Shown here one piece after another: positions 1-7,130 of a stretch of DNA of 20,834 nt. Positions within the stretch are counted from its first letter, which is position 1. Each line of letters begins with the position of its first letter. The stretch comes from JADGRA01 sp035622755. GTDB lineage: Bacteria > Myxococcota > Myxococcia > Myxococcales > Myxococcaceae. The stretch spans positions 1-20,834 of the forward strand of contig DASPUU010000259.1 in the NCBI GenBank assembly GCA_035622755.1, written 5' to 3'. Position numbers and translations under genes: made by a program. The notes below the pieces were generated by a model that saw nothing but the letters and a program-made list of their open reading frames with translations, made no database searches and was not told where the DNA came from.

Positions 1-441
1 GGCCCGGAGGAGGGGAAAGTTCTGCATGTTCCGGGCGCCCACCTGGAGCATGTCCACGTGGTCGATGAGCGAGGCGAGCTGCTCGGTGTCCAGCACCTCG
101 GTCACGAGACCGAGGCCGTGCCGGGCGCGGGCGCGCTCGAGCAGGAGAAGGCCCGGCTCGCCGAGCCCCTGGAAGGCGTAGGGGCTGGTCCGGGGCTTGA
201 AGAGCCCCCCGCGCAGGAGGTGCGCTCCACTGGCCGCCACCGCGGCGGCCGCCTCGGCGAGCTGGCCGGCCGTCTCCACCGCGCAGGGGCCGGCGGCGAC
301 GACGAAGGCCGGCCCGCCGAGCTCGATGGCGCCGACGGTGACGCGCGTCCCCCCGGGCCGGGCCGACCGGAGGACGTGCCGCGGGCGAGCGGGACCTGGC
401 TCGTTCACGAGGTTCAAATCGCCTTGAACTTCCGCGTGCAT
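1..441 (-). CDS. aroF: 3-deoxy-7-phosphoheptulonate (DAHP) synthase, 5' part only
   Basis: The reverse strand is open from an ATG at 441 to the window edge (147 residues; the C-terminal half lies outside). It condenses phosphoenolpyruvate with erythrose 4-phosphate, the first step toward chorismate. Visible family motifs are GPCAVE (residues 51-56, with the likely metal-ligand Cys53), LRGGLFKPRTSPYAFQGLGE (76-95) and QVGARNMQN (133-141), typical of the AroF/KDO8P-synthase-like type I-beta family. Only about 45 residues precede the barrel, so the N-terminal ferredoxin-like regulatory domain of Thermotoga-type enzymes is absent; feedback control of that kind is therefore unlikely. The start is uncertain: neither ATG 441 nor an in-frame GTG at 408 has a clear ribosome-binding site, and the GTG would place the 402-430 operator on the translation start. 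It is divergent from menF, whose substrate is chorismate. Confidence 0.93.
   Translation of the reverse strand, partial: MHAEVQGDLNLVNEPGPARPRHVLRSARPGGTRVTVGAIELGGPAFVVAAGPCAVETAGQLAEAAAAVAASGAHLLRGGLFKPRTSPYAFQGLGEPGLLLLERARARHGLGLVTEVLDTEQLASLIDHVDMLQVGARNMQNFPLLRA
402..430. promoter_or_regulatory. Three-half-site operator candidate at the aroF/menF divergent start (copy 1)
   Basis: The pattern is GTTCA (403-407), GGTTCA (411-416), an 8-nt spacer, then TGAAC (425-429). The inner pair forms an inverted repeat, and the outer half-site is a direct repeat of the second at a 9-nt period. The same pattern with identical spacing occurs inverted at 8608-8636. It overlaps the start of aroF and the likely -35 of menF, so a bound protein could repress both. 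The regulator's identity is inferred, not shown. Confidence 0.6.
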
Positions 442-451
442 CGGATAGCAC
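424..451 (+). promoter_or_regulatory. Possible menF promoter (TTGAAC-N16-TAGCAC)
   Basis: TTGAAC at 424-429 resembles a -35 element, and TAGCAC at 446-451 is a weak -10 at 16-nt spacing. This would start transcription near 458, about 20 bases before menF. The -35 is also half of the inverted repeat at 411-430, as expected for a repressor site. The -10 matches the consensus at only three positions, so this is tentative. Confidence 0.3.
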
Positions 452-478
452 GGAGGGCATAGAACGACCACGGAAACC

Positions 479-1765
479 GTGATGGCGGCCGTCGTGCAGG
501 TGGTGGGGAGCTCCCGTCCAGTGAGGGCGGAGGACCTGCCGCGGCTCCGGGGCGTCCTGGGGACGCCGTCGCTGGCCTGGCGGGACGGAGACGTCAGCTT
601 TCGCGGCTCCGGCGAGGCGGCCGTGCTCGCTGGCGCGCGCGCGGACGACGTCCTCGGCCGGGCCGCCGCCTCGTCTGTCGACGTCCGCGGCGAGCGGATG
701 GCGCCCCCGGGGGAGTGGTTCGCCGGCTTCGCCTTCGATGCCGCGGCCCCGCGCGATGGGTGGTGGGAGAGCTTCCCCGCGGCGCGGGCCTTCCTCCCCC
801 GGCTCCTCCTGGCCAGCAGCCCCCTCGGGGGGAGCCTCACCGCCTACGAGCCGTTGGGGGCCGGCGGGGAGCAGGCGGCGCGGCGGCGGGCCGACGATGC
901 GCTGCGGAGCGCGCTCTCCTGCCCCGCTCCCCGGGAGCCGGCGGCCTCCCCGCCGCGGCCGGCGTCGCTGTGCGAGGACTTCCCGGCCTGGGAAGCGCTC
1001 GTCGTCCGGGCCCTGGAGGTTCTCCACCAGGGGATGTTGCGCAAGGTGGTGCTCGCCCGCGCCATCGACGTGGAGGCCGAGGCGCCGCTGGACCTCGCCC
1101 TGGCGCTCGAGCGCGCCGAGTCCTCGGCCGATGGGGCGGTGGTCTATGCCGTCCGGGGCGCGGACGGGACGGCCTTTCTCGGGGCCTCGCCCGAGCGGCT
1201 CGCCCGGGTGGAGGGGCGGCGCTTCGTCACCCAGGCCCTGGCCGCCAGCGCCGCGCCGGAGGACGCCGCCCGACTCGCCCGGAGCGCCAAGGAGACGGCC
1301 GAGCACCGAGCGGTGGTGGAGGACATCCGGGACGCTCTGGAGGGCATCGCCGAGCGCGTCGAGGTCGCCGGCACGTCCGCCGTCTCGCTCGGCTACGTGA
1401 CCCATCTCGATGCGCGCATCGAGGGGACGCTCCGGGGGGGCGTCCGGCCCCATCAGCTCGCCCTGGCCCTCCATCCCACGGCCGCGGTGGGCGGCTCGCC
1501 GCGGGAGCGGGCCCGGGACTTCCTCCGCCGGCACGAGCACCTGGCGCGCGGATGGTATGCCGGGGCGGTGGGCTGGGTGGGAGAGGCGGCGCTCGACCTG
1601 CGCGTCGCCCTGCGTTGCGCCCTCCTGCGCGGGCCCTCCGCCCGGCTCTTCGTGGGCGCCGGGGTGGTGGAGGGCTCCACGGCGCGGGCCGAGTGGGAGG
1701 AGACGCGCCGGAAGGCCGTCCCCATGCTCCGTGCGCTGCTCGGCGAGGCGCCATGGCCACGCTGA
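479..1765 (+). CDS. menF: Isochorismate synthase (menaquinone-specific)
   Basis: This enzyme converts chorismate to isochorismate, the committed step of menaquinone synthesis. The 428-residue protein has the chorismate-utilising fold of MenF/EntC/TrpE. Signature blocks are LRKVVLARA with the general-base Lys189, FLGASPERL with Glu239, SAKETAEHRAVVEDI, HPTAAVGGSPRERA, RGWYAGAVGWV and the C-terminal VGAGVVEGSTARAEWEET. The 50-residue distance between Lys189 and Glu239 equals that in EntC (Lys147/Glu197), which favours isochorismate synthase over anthranilate or salicylate synthases. GTG 479 and ATG 482 are adjacent possible starts. It is the first gene of the men operon, 37 bp from the aroF ATG, and its end overlaps menD by 13 bp. 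Third positions are strongly GC-rich like the neighbours. Confidence 0.95.
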   Translation: MMAAVVQVVGSSRPVRAEDLPRLRGVLGTPSLAWRDGDVSFRGSGEAAVLAGARADDVLGRAAASSVDVRGERMAPPGEWFAGFAFDAAAPRDGWWESFPAARAFLPRLLLASSPLGGSLTAYEPLGAGGEQAARRRADDALRSALSCPAPREPAASPPRPASLCEDFPAWEALVVRALEVLHQGMLRKVVLARAIDVEAEAPLDLALALERAESSADGAVVYAVRGADGTAFLGASPERLARVEGRRFVTQALAASAAPEDAARLARSAKETAEHRAVVEDIRDALEGIAERVEVAGTSAVSLGYVTHLDARIEGTLRGGVRPHQLALALHPTAAVGGSPRERARDFLRRHEHLARGWYAGAVGWVGEAALDLRVALRCALLRGPSARLFVGAGVVEGSTARAEWEETRRKAVPMLRALLGEAPWPR

Positions 1766-3501
1766 ACACGCTCTGGGCCCGGGCGCTGGTCCAGGAACTG
1801 GTGCGGGCCGGCGTCGGGCACGCCGTGGCCGCCCCCGGCTCGCGAAGCGCCCCGCTGGCCCTGGCCTGCGCCGAGGCGGCCCCCGCGCTCCGGACCTGGA
1901 GCATCCTCGACGAGCGGAGCGCGGGCTTCTTTGCCCTCGGCCTCTCCCTGGAGACCGGGCGGCCGACGGCGGTGGTGGTCACCTCGGGGACGGCCGGAGC
2001 GCACCTGCTCCCGGCGGTCATCGAGGCCTGGGCCTCGCACGTGCCCCTGGTCCTCCTCACCGCCGACCGTCCCTGGGAGCTCCACGGCTTCGGTGCGCCG
2101 CAGACCATCCCCCAGGATGGGCTCTACGGCCGCTTCATCCGGGCGGAGGCGTCGCTCAGCGTGCCCGAGGGGAGCTCGGAGGCCTTCCTGCACCTCCGGG
2201 CCCTCGTCTCCCGGCTGGCCAGCGTCTGCCAGGCATCCCCCCGAGGACCGGTGCACATCGACGTTCCCTTCCGGGAGCCGCTCGCGCCGGAGGCCGGGCA
2301 GCCGGACCCGGCCGGGCTGTCGCAGCTCGCCCGCGACGGGCGAGGCGGACCGATGCTCGCCGCCCCCGCGCCGCGGCGCCGCCCACCCGAGCCTGCGCTG
2401 GCCGCGGCCCGACGGCGGCTGGCCGCCACCGAGAAGGGGCTGGTGGTGGTCGGTCCCCGGTCCGGCGCCGATGACCTGCCCGCCGCGGTCCGCGCGCTGG
2501 CCGCCTCCTACGGCTATCCGCTCGTCGCGGACGCCGCCTCCAACGTCCGCTGGGCCCGGGGGTCGCGGGCGGTGGCCCACGCCGACCTGCTCCTGCGCAG
2601 CGCCTCCCTGGCGGGCGGGCTGCGCCCGGACGTGGTGGTCCGCCTGGGGGGCGGAGTGACCTCCAAGCGGCTCGCCCAGTGGCTCGATGCGAGCGGTGCC
2701 GAGACCCTGCTCCTCGCCGACCAGGACGACGTGGTCGACCCCGGCCACTCCGCCTCGCTCGTGCTCTCGGGCGACGTGGCCGAGACCTGCGCCGCGCTCA
2801 CCGCGCCCGTGCCTCCGCGGACCACGCCCTGGGCGGACGCGCTCTCGGCCGCCGATGCCCGGGTGGCCGGCGCGCTCGAGGAGGGTTTCGCCGCCCTGGG
2901 AGGCTTCACCGAGCCGGAGCTCGCCTACCGGCTCGTCGCCGGTCTCCCCGAGGGAACCCGTCTGGTGGTCGCCTCGAGCATGCCCATCCGGGACGTGGAC
3001 GCCTTCGCCGCGTCGCGCCCGGAGGAGATCCGCGTCTTTTCCAACCGCGGCGTCAACGGCATCGACGGGACGGTGTCCACGGCCCTGGGCATCTCCGCCG
3101 CCGGCCTCGCCCCGACCGTCGTCTTCCTCGGCGACCTGGCGCTCCTCCACGACCTGGGCGGGCTTCTCGTTGCCCAGCGCTCGGGCGTTCCTTTGACCCT
3201 GGTGGTGGCCAACAACCACGGCGGGGGCATCTTCTCGTTCCTGCCCATCGCCTCGGCGGGAGCGCCCTTCGAGCCGCTCTTCGCCACCCCGCACGCGGTC
3301 GACCTGGCGGCCGCCGCGGCGCTCGCCGGGGCGCGCTTCGTCCGGGTCGACGCCGCCGCCGCCTTCACCGAGGCGCTGGCGGAGAGCCTCCGGGGGGGGT
3401 TGCATCTCATCGAGGTCCGCGTCCCGGACCGCGCCGCCAACGTCGGTGTCCACCGGATGCTCGCCGACCGGGCGGCCGCCGCGGCGGAGGGCGCCCGGTG
3501 A
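1753..3501 (+). CDS. menD: SEPHCHC synthase (2-succinyl-5-enolpyruvyl-6-hydroxy-3-cyclohexene-1-carboxylate synthase)
   Basis: This thiamine-diphosphate enzyme joins 2-oxoglutarate (after decarboxylation) to isochorismate. The ATG at 1753 gives 582 residues, near the family norm. The N-terminal Pyr domain has PGSRSAPL (28-35) and ILDERSAGFFALG with the catalytic Glu54, followed by VVVTSGTA and LTADRP. The C-terminal PP domain has the metal and diphosphate motif starting at GDLALLHD (Asp461) and ending at NNHGGGIFSFLP (Asn487-Asn488). The reading frame is open far upstream, but that is menF overlap; family alignment supports MATLNTLWARALVQEL as the N-terminus. The 13-bp overlap with menF and 4-bp overlap with menH suggest coupled translation. 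Its substrate 2-oxoglutarate is the product of Icd, encoded downstream in this window. Confidence 0.96.
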   Translation: MATLNTLWARALVQELVRAGVGHAVAAPGSRSAPLALACAEAAPALRTWSILDERSAGFFALGLSLETGRPTAVVVTSGTAGAHLLPAVIEAWASHVPLVLLTADRPWELHGFGAPQTIPQDGLYGRFIRAEASLSVPEGSSEAFLHLRALVSRLASVCQASPRGPVHIDVPFREPLAPEAGQPDPAGLSQLARDGRGGPMLAAPAPRRRPPEPALAAARRRLAATEKGLVVVGPRSGADDLPAAVRALAASYGYPLVADAASNVRWARGSRAVAHADLLLRSASLAGGLRPDVVVRLGGGVTSKRLAQWLDASGAETLLLADQDDVVDPGHSASLVLSGDVAETCAALTAPVPPRTTPWADALSAADARVAGALEEGFAALGGFTEPELAYRLVAGLPEGTRLVVASSMPIRDVDAFAASRPEEIRVFSNRGVNGIDGTVSTALGISAAGLAPTVVFLGDLALLHDLGGLLVAQRSGVPLTLVVANNHGGGIFSFLPIASAGAPFEPLFATPHAVDLAAAAALAGARFVRVDAAAAFTEALAESLRGGLHLIEVRVPDRAANVGVHRMLADRAAAAAEGAR

Positions 3502-4334
3502 GCTGGCTGGCCCACGAGCGCTGGACCGGCCACGGACCGCCCCTGCTCCTCCTCCATGGCTTCACCGGGAACCGGAGCGCCTTCGCCCACCTCCGCGACG
3601 GGCTGACCGCGCACGCCGAGGTGGTGACCGTGGATCTTCCCGGCCACGGCGAGAGCCCCTTCCCCGAGGACACGACCTTCTCCTCGACCCTGCGAGCGCT
3701 GGGGGAGCTGCTCGACGGGCTCGGCCTGGCCGAGGTGGACGTGGCCGGGTACTCGCTCGGAGCCCGGCTCGCGCTCGGGCTGGCGGTGGAGGCCGGCCAC
3801 CGGGTCCGGCGGCTGGTCCTGGAGAGCGGCTCCCCCGGGCTCCGCCGGCGCCGGGGGCGCCTGGTGCGGCGGCAGGCGGACGAGGCCCTGGCGGCCCGCA
3901 TCGAGGCCGACGGCGTCGCCCAGTTCGTCGAGGCCTGGGAAGCGCTCCCGGTCTTCGCCGGCCTGCGCACCTTGCCGGCGGAGAAGAAGGCGGCGGTGCG
4001 GGCGCGGCGGCTGGCCGGGAGCCCGGAGGGCCTGGCGGGGTCGCTCCGGCGGCTCGGGCTCGGGGTCCAGCCCAGCTACTGGTCGGCCCTGCCCGCCGTC
4101 CGCTCCCCGACGCTGCTCCTGACCGGGGCCCGCGACGCGAAGTTCACGGCGCTGGCGCGCCGGATGGCGGGCGAGCTCCCGCTCGTCTGGGGCCACGTCG
4201 TCGCCGGCGCCGGCCATGCGCCGCACCTCGAGGCGCCGGAGGAGTGGACCCGCGAGGTGACGGCGTTTCTCTCGGCCCCGTGGATCGATCGGCCGCTGGT
4301 GGAGAGCGAGGAGACGAGGAGCATGGCGACATGA
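3498..4334 (+). CDS. menH: SHCHC synthase (alpha/beta hydrolase fold)
   Basis: MenH eliminates pyruvate from SEPHCHC to give 2-succinyl-6-hydroxy-2,4-cyclohexadiene-1-carboxylate. The protein has 278 residues from a GTG at 3498 inside the last codons of menD (GTGA overlap). It is a compact alpha/beta hydrolase: HGFTGNRSAF (20-29) supplies the oxyanion region, VDLPGHGES (45-53) follows, and the nucleophile elbow GYSLG contains Ser86. Asp213 in LTGARDAKF and His240 in AGAGHAPHLE complete the triad. Alpha/beta hydrolases are a broad family, so the function rests on placement between menD and menB plus the MenH-like elbow and cap region. I see no signal peptide. Confidence 0.92.
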   Translation: MSWLAHERWTGHGPPLLLLHGFTGNRSAFAHLRDGLTAHAEVVTVDLPGHGESPFPEDTTFSSTLRALGELLDGLGLAEVDVAGYSLGARLALGLAVEAGHRVRRLVLESGSPGLRRRRGRLVRRQADEALAARIEADGVAQFVEAWEALPVFAGLRTLPAEKKAAVRARRLAGSPEGLAGSLRRLGLGVQPSYWSALPAVRSPTLLLTGARDAKFTALARRMAGELPLVWGHVVAGAGHAPHLEAPEEWTREVTAFLSAPWIDRPLVESEETRSMAT

Positions 4335-5149
4335 AGCCCGCATGGGAACAGGTCCGGACGTACCAGGACATCCGTTACGAGAAGTGGCAGGGGATGGCCA
4401 AGGTGACCATCAACCGCCCCGAGGTCCGCAACGCCTTCCGGCCGCAGACCCTGTTCGAGCTCCGCGAAGCCTTCGAGGACGCGCGCGAGGATCCCGGCGT
4501 GGGCGTGGTCATCCTCACCGGGGCTGGCGACCAGGCCTTCTGCTCCGGAGGAGACCAGCGGATCCGCGGGGACGAGGGGTACGTCGGCACGGACGGGGTC
4601 CCGCGGCTGAACGTGCTCGATCTCCAAAAGCAGATCCGGAGCCTCCCCAAGCCGGTGGTGGCCATGGTCGCCGGCTACGCCATCGGCGGCGGCCACGTCC
4701 TCCACGTCGTCTGCGATCTGACCATCGCCGCCGACAACGCCCGCTTCGGCCAGACCGGGCCCCGGGTGGGGAGCTTCGACGGCGGGTTCGGGGCCAGCAC
4801 CCTGGCTTCGCTGGTGGGGCTCAAGAGGGCGAAGGAGATCTGGTTCCTCTGCCGCCAGTACGACGCCCGGGCCGCACTGGAGATGGGGCTGGTGAACCAG
4901 GTGGTCCCCCTGGCCGAGCTCGAGGCGGAGACGGTGCGCTGGTGCCAGGAGATGCTCCGGCTCAGCCCGCTCGCGCTCCGCCTCCTCAAGTCGAGCTTCA
5001 ACGCCGCACTCGACGGCCAGGCCGGCGTCCAGGAGCTGGCCGGCAACGCGACGCTGCTCTACTACATGTCCGCCGAGGCCCAGGAGGGGCGGAACGCCTA
5101 CGTCGAGAAGCGCCCGCCGGATTTCTCGAAGTTCCCGCGCCGCCCGTGA
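4331..5149 (+). CDS. menB: 1,4-dihydroxy-2-naphthoyl-CoA synthase
   Basis: MenB closes the second naphthoquinone ring by Dieckmann-type cyclisation of o-succinylbenzoyl-CoA. The protein has 272 residues and the crotonase fold. Visible motifs are CSGGDQ (71-76), the oxyanion-hole stretch GYAIGGGHVLHVVCDL (115-130), GQTGPRVGSFDGGFGA (140-155) with Asp150, EIWFLCRQYDA, and the C-terminal EGRNAYVEKRPPDFSKF that is highly specific to MenB. Gln141, Thr142, Gly143 and Trp171 match the bicarbonate-binding residues of the E. coli type I enzyme (Gln154, Thr155, Gly156, Trp184) at the same spacing, so a bicarbonate-dependent enzyme is expected. The ATG overlaps the menH stop (ATGA). Confidence 0.97.
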   Translation: MKPAWEQVRTYQDIRYEKWQGMAKVTINRPEVRNAFRPQTLFELREAFEDAREDPGVGVVILTGAGDQAFCSGGDQRIRGDEGYVGTDGVPRLNVLDLQKQIRSLPKPVVAMVAGYAIGGGHVLHVVCDLTIAADNARFGQTGPRVGSFDGGFGASTLASLVGLKRAKEIWFLCRQYDARAALEMGLVNQVVPLAELEAETVRWCQEMLRLSPLALRLLKSSFNAALDGQAGVQELAGNATLLYYMSAEAQEGRNAYVEKRPPDFSKFPRRP

Positions 5150-6072
5150 CCACCTCCTCGCCAGCGCTGCCGCGCTCCCTGCCCCTCCCGGCCGCCAGGG
5201 CCTGGCTGCTGGCCGCCCGTCCGCGGACGCTGACCGCCGCGGTGGCCCCGGTGGCGGTGGGGACAGGTCTGGCCTTCGGAGCGGACGCCGGCCGGTGGGG
5301 CCCGGCCCTGGCCGCGCTGGTGGGTGCCCTGCTCATCCAGGTGGGCACCAACCTGAGCAACGACTACTACGACTTCCGGCGAGGCGCGGACACGCCCGAT
5401 CGGCTCGGGCCGGTGCGGGTGACCCAGAGCGGGCTGCTCCGCCCCCGGACGGTGCTGGCCGCCGCCGCGCTCTGCTTCGCCGGAGCGGCGCTGGTGGGCC
5501 TCTACCTCGTCGCCGCCGGGGGCTGGCCGGTGGTGGCCATCGGCCTCGCCTCCATCCTCGCCGGCTGGGCCTACACCGGGGGACCGGCGCCGCTCGGGTA
5601 CCTCGGCCTGGGGGAGCTCTTCGTCCTCGCCTTCTTCGGCTTCGCCGCGGTGGGGGGCACGGTCTGGGTGCAGGCGCAGCGGCTCCCCCCGGCCACCTGG
5701 CTCGCTGCGCTGTCGGTGGGCTGCACGGCCACCGCCCTCTTGGTGGTCAACAACCTTCGCGACGTCGACACGGACCGCCGGGCGCAGAAGCGCACCCTGG
5801 CGGTGCGCTTCGGAGCGCGGTTCGCCCGCATCGAGTATGCGGTGGTCCTGGCGGTGGCCTTCCTCGCCCCGGCCGTCGCCTGGGCGACGCGGCTGGTTGG
5901 GCCGGCGGTGCTCGTGAGCCTGGCCGCGCTGCCCCTGGCCTGGCGTCCGGGGGGAGTGGTGGCGCGCGAGCGAGGCACCGCGCTCAACCGTGCCCTCGCC
6001 GGCAGCGCTCGGCTCCAGCTGGTCCACGGGCTCCTGCTCGCCGTCGGTCTCTGGCTCGGAGGGGCGCCGTGA
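5146..6072 (+). CDS. menA: 1,4-dihydroxy-2-naphthoate polyprenyltransferase (UbiA family)
   Basis: This integral membrane enzyme attaches the polyprenyl chain to DHNA with loss of CO2, giving demethylmenaquinone. The protein has 308 residues from the GTG at 5146, which overlaps the menB stop. Both Asp-rich UbiA motifs are present: NDYYDFRRGADTPDR (72-86) and NNLRDVDTDRRAQKRTLAVRFG (202-223), the second in the form usual for MenA. Hydrophobic helices alternate with these cytoplasmic loops through the whole length (for example AALVGALLIQVG and ATALLVV). A proline- and arginine-containing leader (PLPAARAWLLAARPRTL) precedes the first helix. The donor is probably the product of the polyprenyl synthase at 8641-9627. 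I read ARPRTLTAAVAPV as the canonical family beginning, supporting this start. Confidence 0.95.
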   Translation: MTTSSPALPRSLPLPAARAWLLAARPRTLTAAVAPVAVGTGLAFGADAGRWGPALAALVGALLIQVGTNLSNDYYDFRRGADTPDRLGPVRVTQSGLLRPRTVLAAAALCFAGAALVGLYLVAAGGWPVVAIGLASILAGWAYTGGPAPLGYLGLGELFVLAFFGFAAVGGTVWVQAQRLPPATWLAALSVGCTATALLVVNNLRDVDTDRRAQKRTLAVRFGARFARIEYAVVLAVAFLAPAVAWATRLVGPAVLVSLAALPLAWRPGGVVARERGTALNRALAGSARLQLVHGLLLAVGLWLGGAP

Positions 6073-7130
6073 GCCTCGCCCTGGACCGGCGCCCGTTCCG
6101 TCTTGCGCTCCGGACGCGGCTCACCACGGGCCATGGAAGCCGCGGCGCCGTGGAGGGGCTCCTCCTGCGCGCGGCCGACGGTGCCGGCGCCGTGGGCCTG
6201 GGCGAGGTGACGCCCTGCCCGGGGTTCGGCACGGAATCCCTCCCGGCGGCCTCCGAGGCGCTGGCCGCGTTCCAGCTCGAGCGGCCTCCGGCATCGCTCG
6301 AGGAGGTCAGCGAGGCGCTGCGCCCGCTCCGCGACCGCCCGGCGGCACGGGCCGGCGTGGAGGTCGCGCTCCTCGACCTCCTCGCCCGGCGGAGGGGATT
6401 GCCCCTGGCACGGTTGCTCGGTGCGCTCCGAGCTGGCCCGGTGCGCGTCAATGCGCTGCTCGCCGCGGAATCGGTCGCCGGGCTCGCCGAGGAGGGACGG
6501 GCGGCGGTGCACGCCGGATTCACCACCCTCAAGGTCAAGGTCGGCTCCGGGGTTGCCGAGGGCGATGCCGAGCGGCTCGGTGCTCTTCGGGCTGCGGTGG
6601 GGAAGGGCGTCCGGCTCCGGGTGGACGCCAATGCGCGCTGGTCGGAGGCCGAGGCCGAGCGGCGACTTTCCGAGCTCGCCGCCTGCGATCTCGAGTATGC
6701 CGAGCAGCCGGTGGCCGAGGGCGACGTGGCCGCGCTCCGACGGCTCCGCCGCCTCCTGCCGGTGGCGGCGGACGAGGCGCTCGGGGTGGCCGGCGGCACG
6801 GAGGCGGTGCTCGACGGCGCGGAGGGCCCCGCGGCGGATGTCCTCGTCCTCAAGCTCCCGGTGCTCGGCGGGATCCTGCCTGCACGGGAGGTCGCGGCGC
6901 GGGCCCGGGCCCGGGGCGTGGACGTGGTCGTCACCAGCGCGCTCGACGGGGCCACGCTGCGTGCGGCGGCCGCTCACCTCGCGCTCGCGCTCGGCGGCCG
7001 GAGAGACCAGGGGCTGGCCACGGGCGCGCTCCTGGTGGAGGACCCGGGCGCCTACCCGCTGCTCGATGGCGCGCTCCACGTTCCCGACGCGCCCGGGCTG
7101 GGCATCGCTCCGGAGGTGCTCGGATGGTGA
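6069..7130 (+). CDS. menC: o-Succinylbenzoate synthase (enolase superfamily)
   Basis: MenC dehydrates SHCHC to o-succinylbenzoate. The protein has 353 residues from a GTG at 6069 that overlaps the menA stop. It has the enolase-superfamily layout: an N-terminal capping domain, then a barrel with the KxK motif (Lys155, Lys157), metal ligands Asp186 (DAN), Glu212 (EQP) and Asp235 (ADE), and the second catalytic Lys262 (LKLP). The family also contains muconate-lactonising enzymes and N-acylamino acid racemases, but location between menA and menE makes MenC the clear call. The 7-bp overlap with menE suggests coupling. Confidence 0.95.
   Translation: MSLALDRRPFRLALRTRLTTGHGSRGAVEGLLLRAADGAGAVGLGEVTPCPGFGTESLPAASEALAAFQLERPPASLEEVSEALRPLRDRPAARAGVEVALLDLLARRRGLPLARLLGALRAGPVRVNALLAAESVAGLAEEGRAAVHAGFTTLKVKVGSGVAEGDAERLGALRAAVGKGVRLRVDANARWSEAEAERRLSELAACDLEYAEQPVAEGDVAALRRLRRLLPVAADEALGVAGGTEAVLDGAEGPAADVLVLKLPVLGGILPAREVAARARARGVDVVVTSALDGATLRAAAAHLALALGGRRDQGLATGALLVEDPGAYPLLDGALHVPDAPGLGIAPEVLGW

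Noticed and set aside
58..462. Rightward 134-codon open frame at the left edge
   Set aside because: It is antisense to the clear DAHP synthase motifs on the reverse strand and resembles no protein family.
715..1752. Long in-frame extension upstream of menD
   Set aside because: This is the alternate frame of menF, rich in Arg, Gly and Pro; menD homology begins at ATG 1753.
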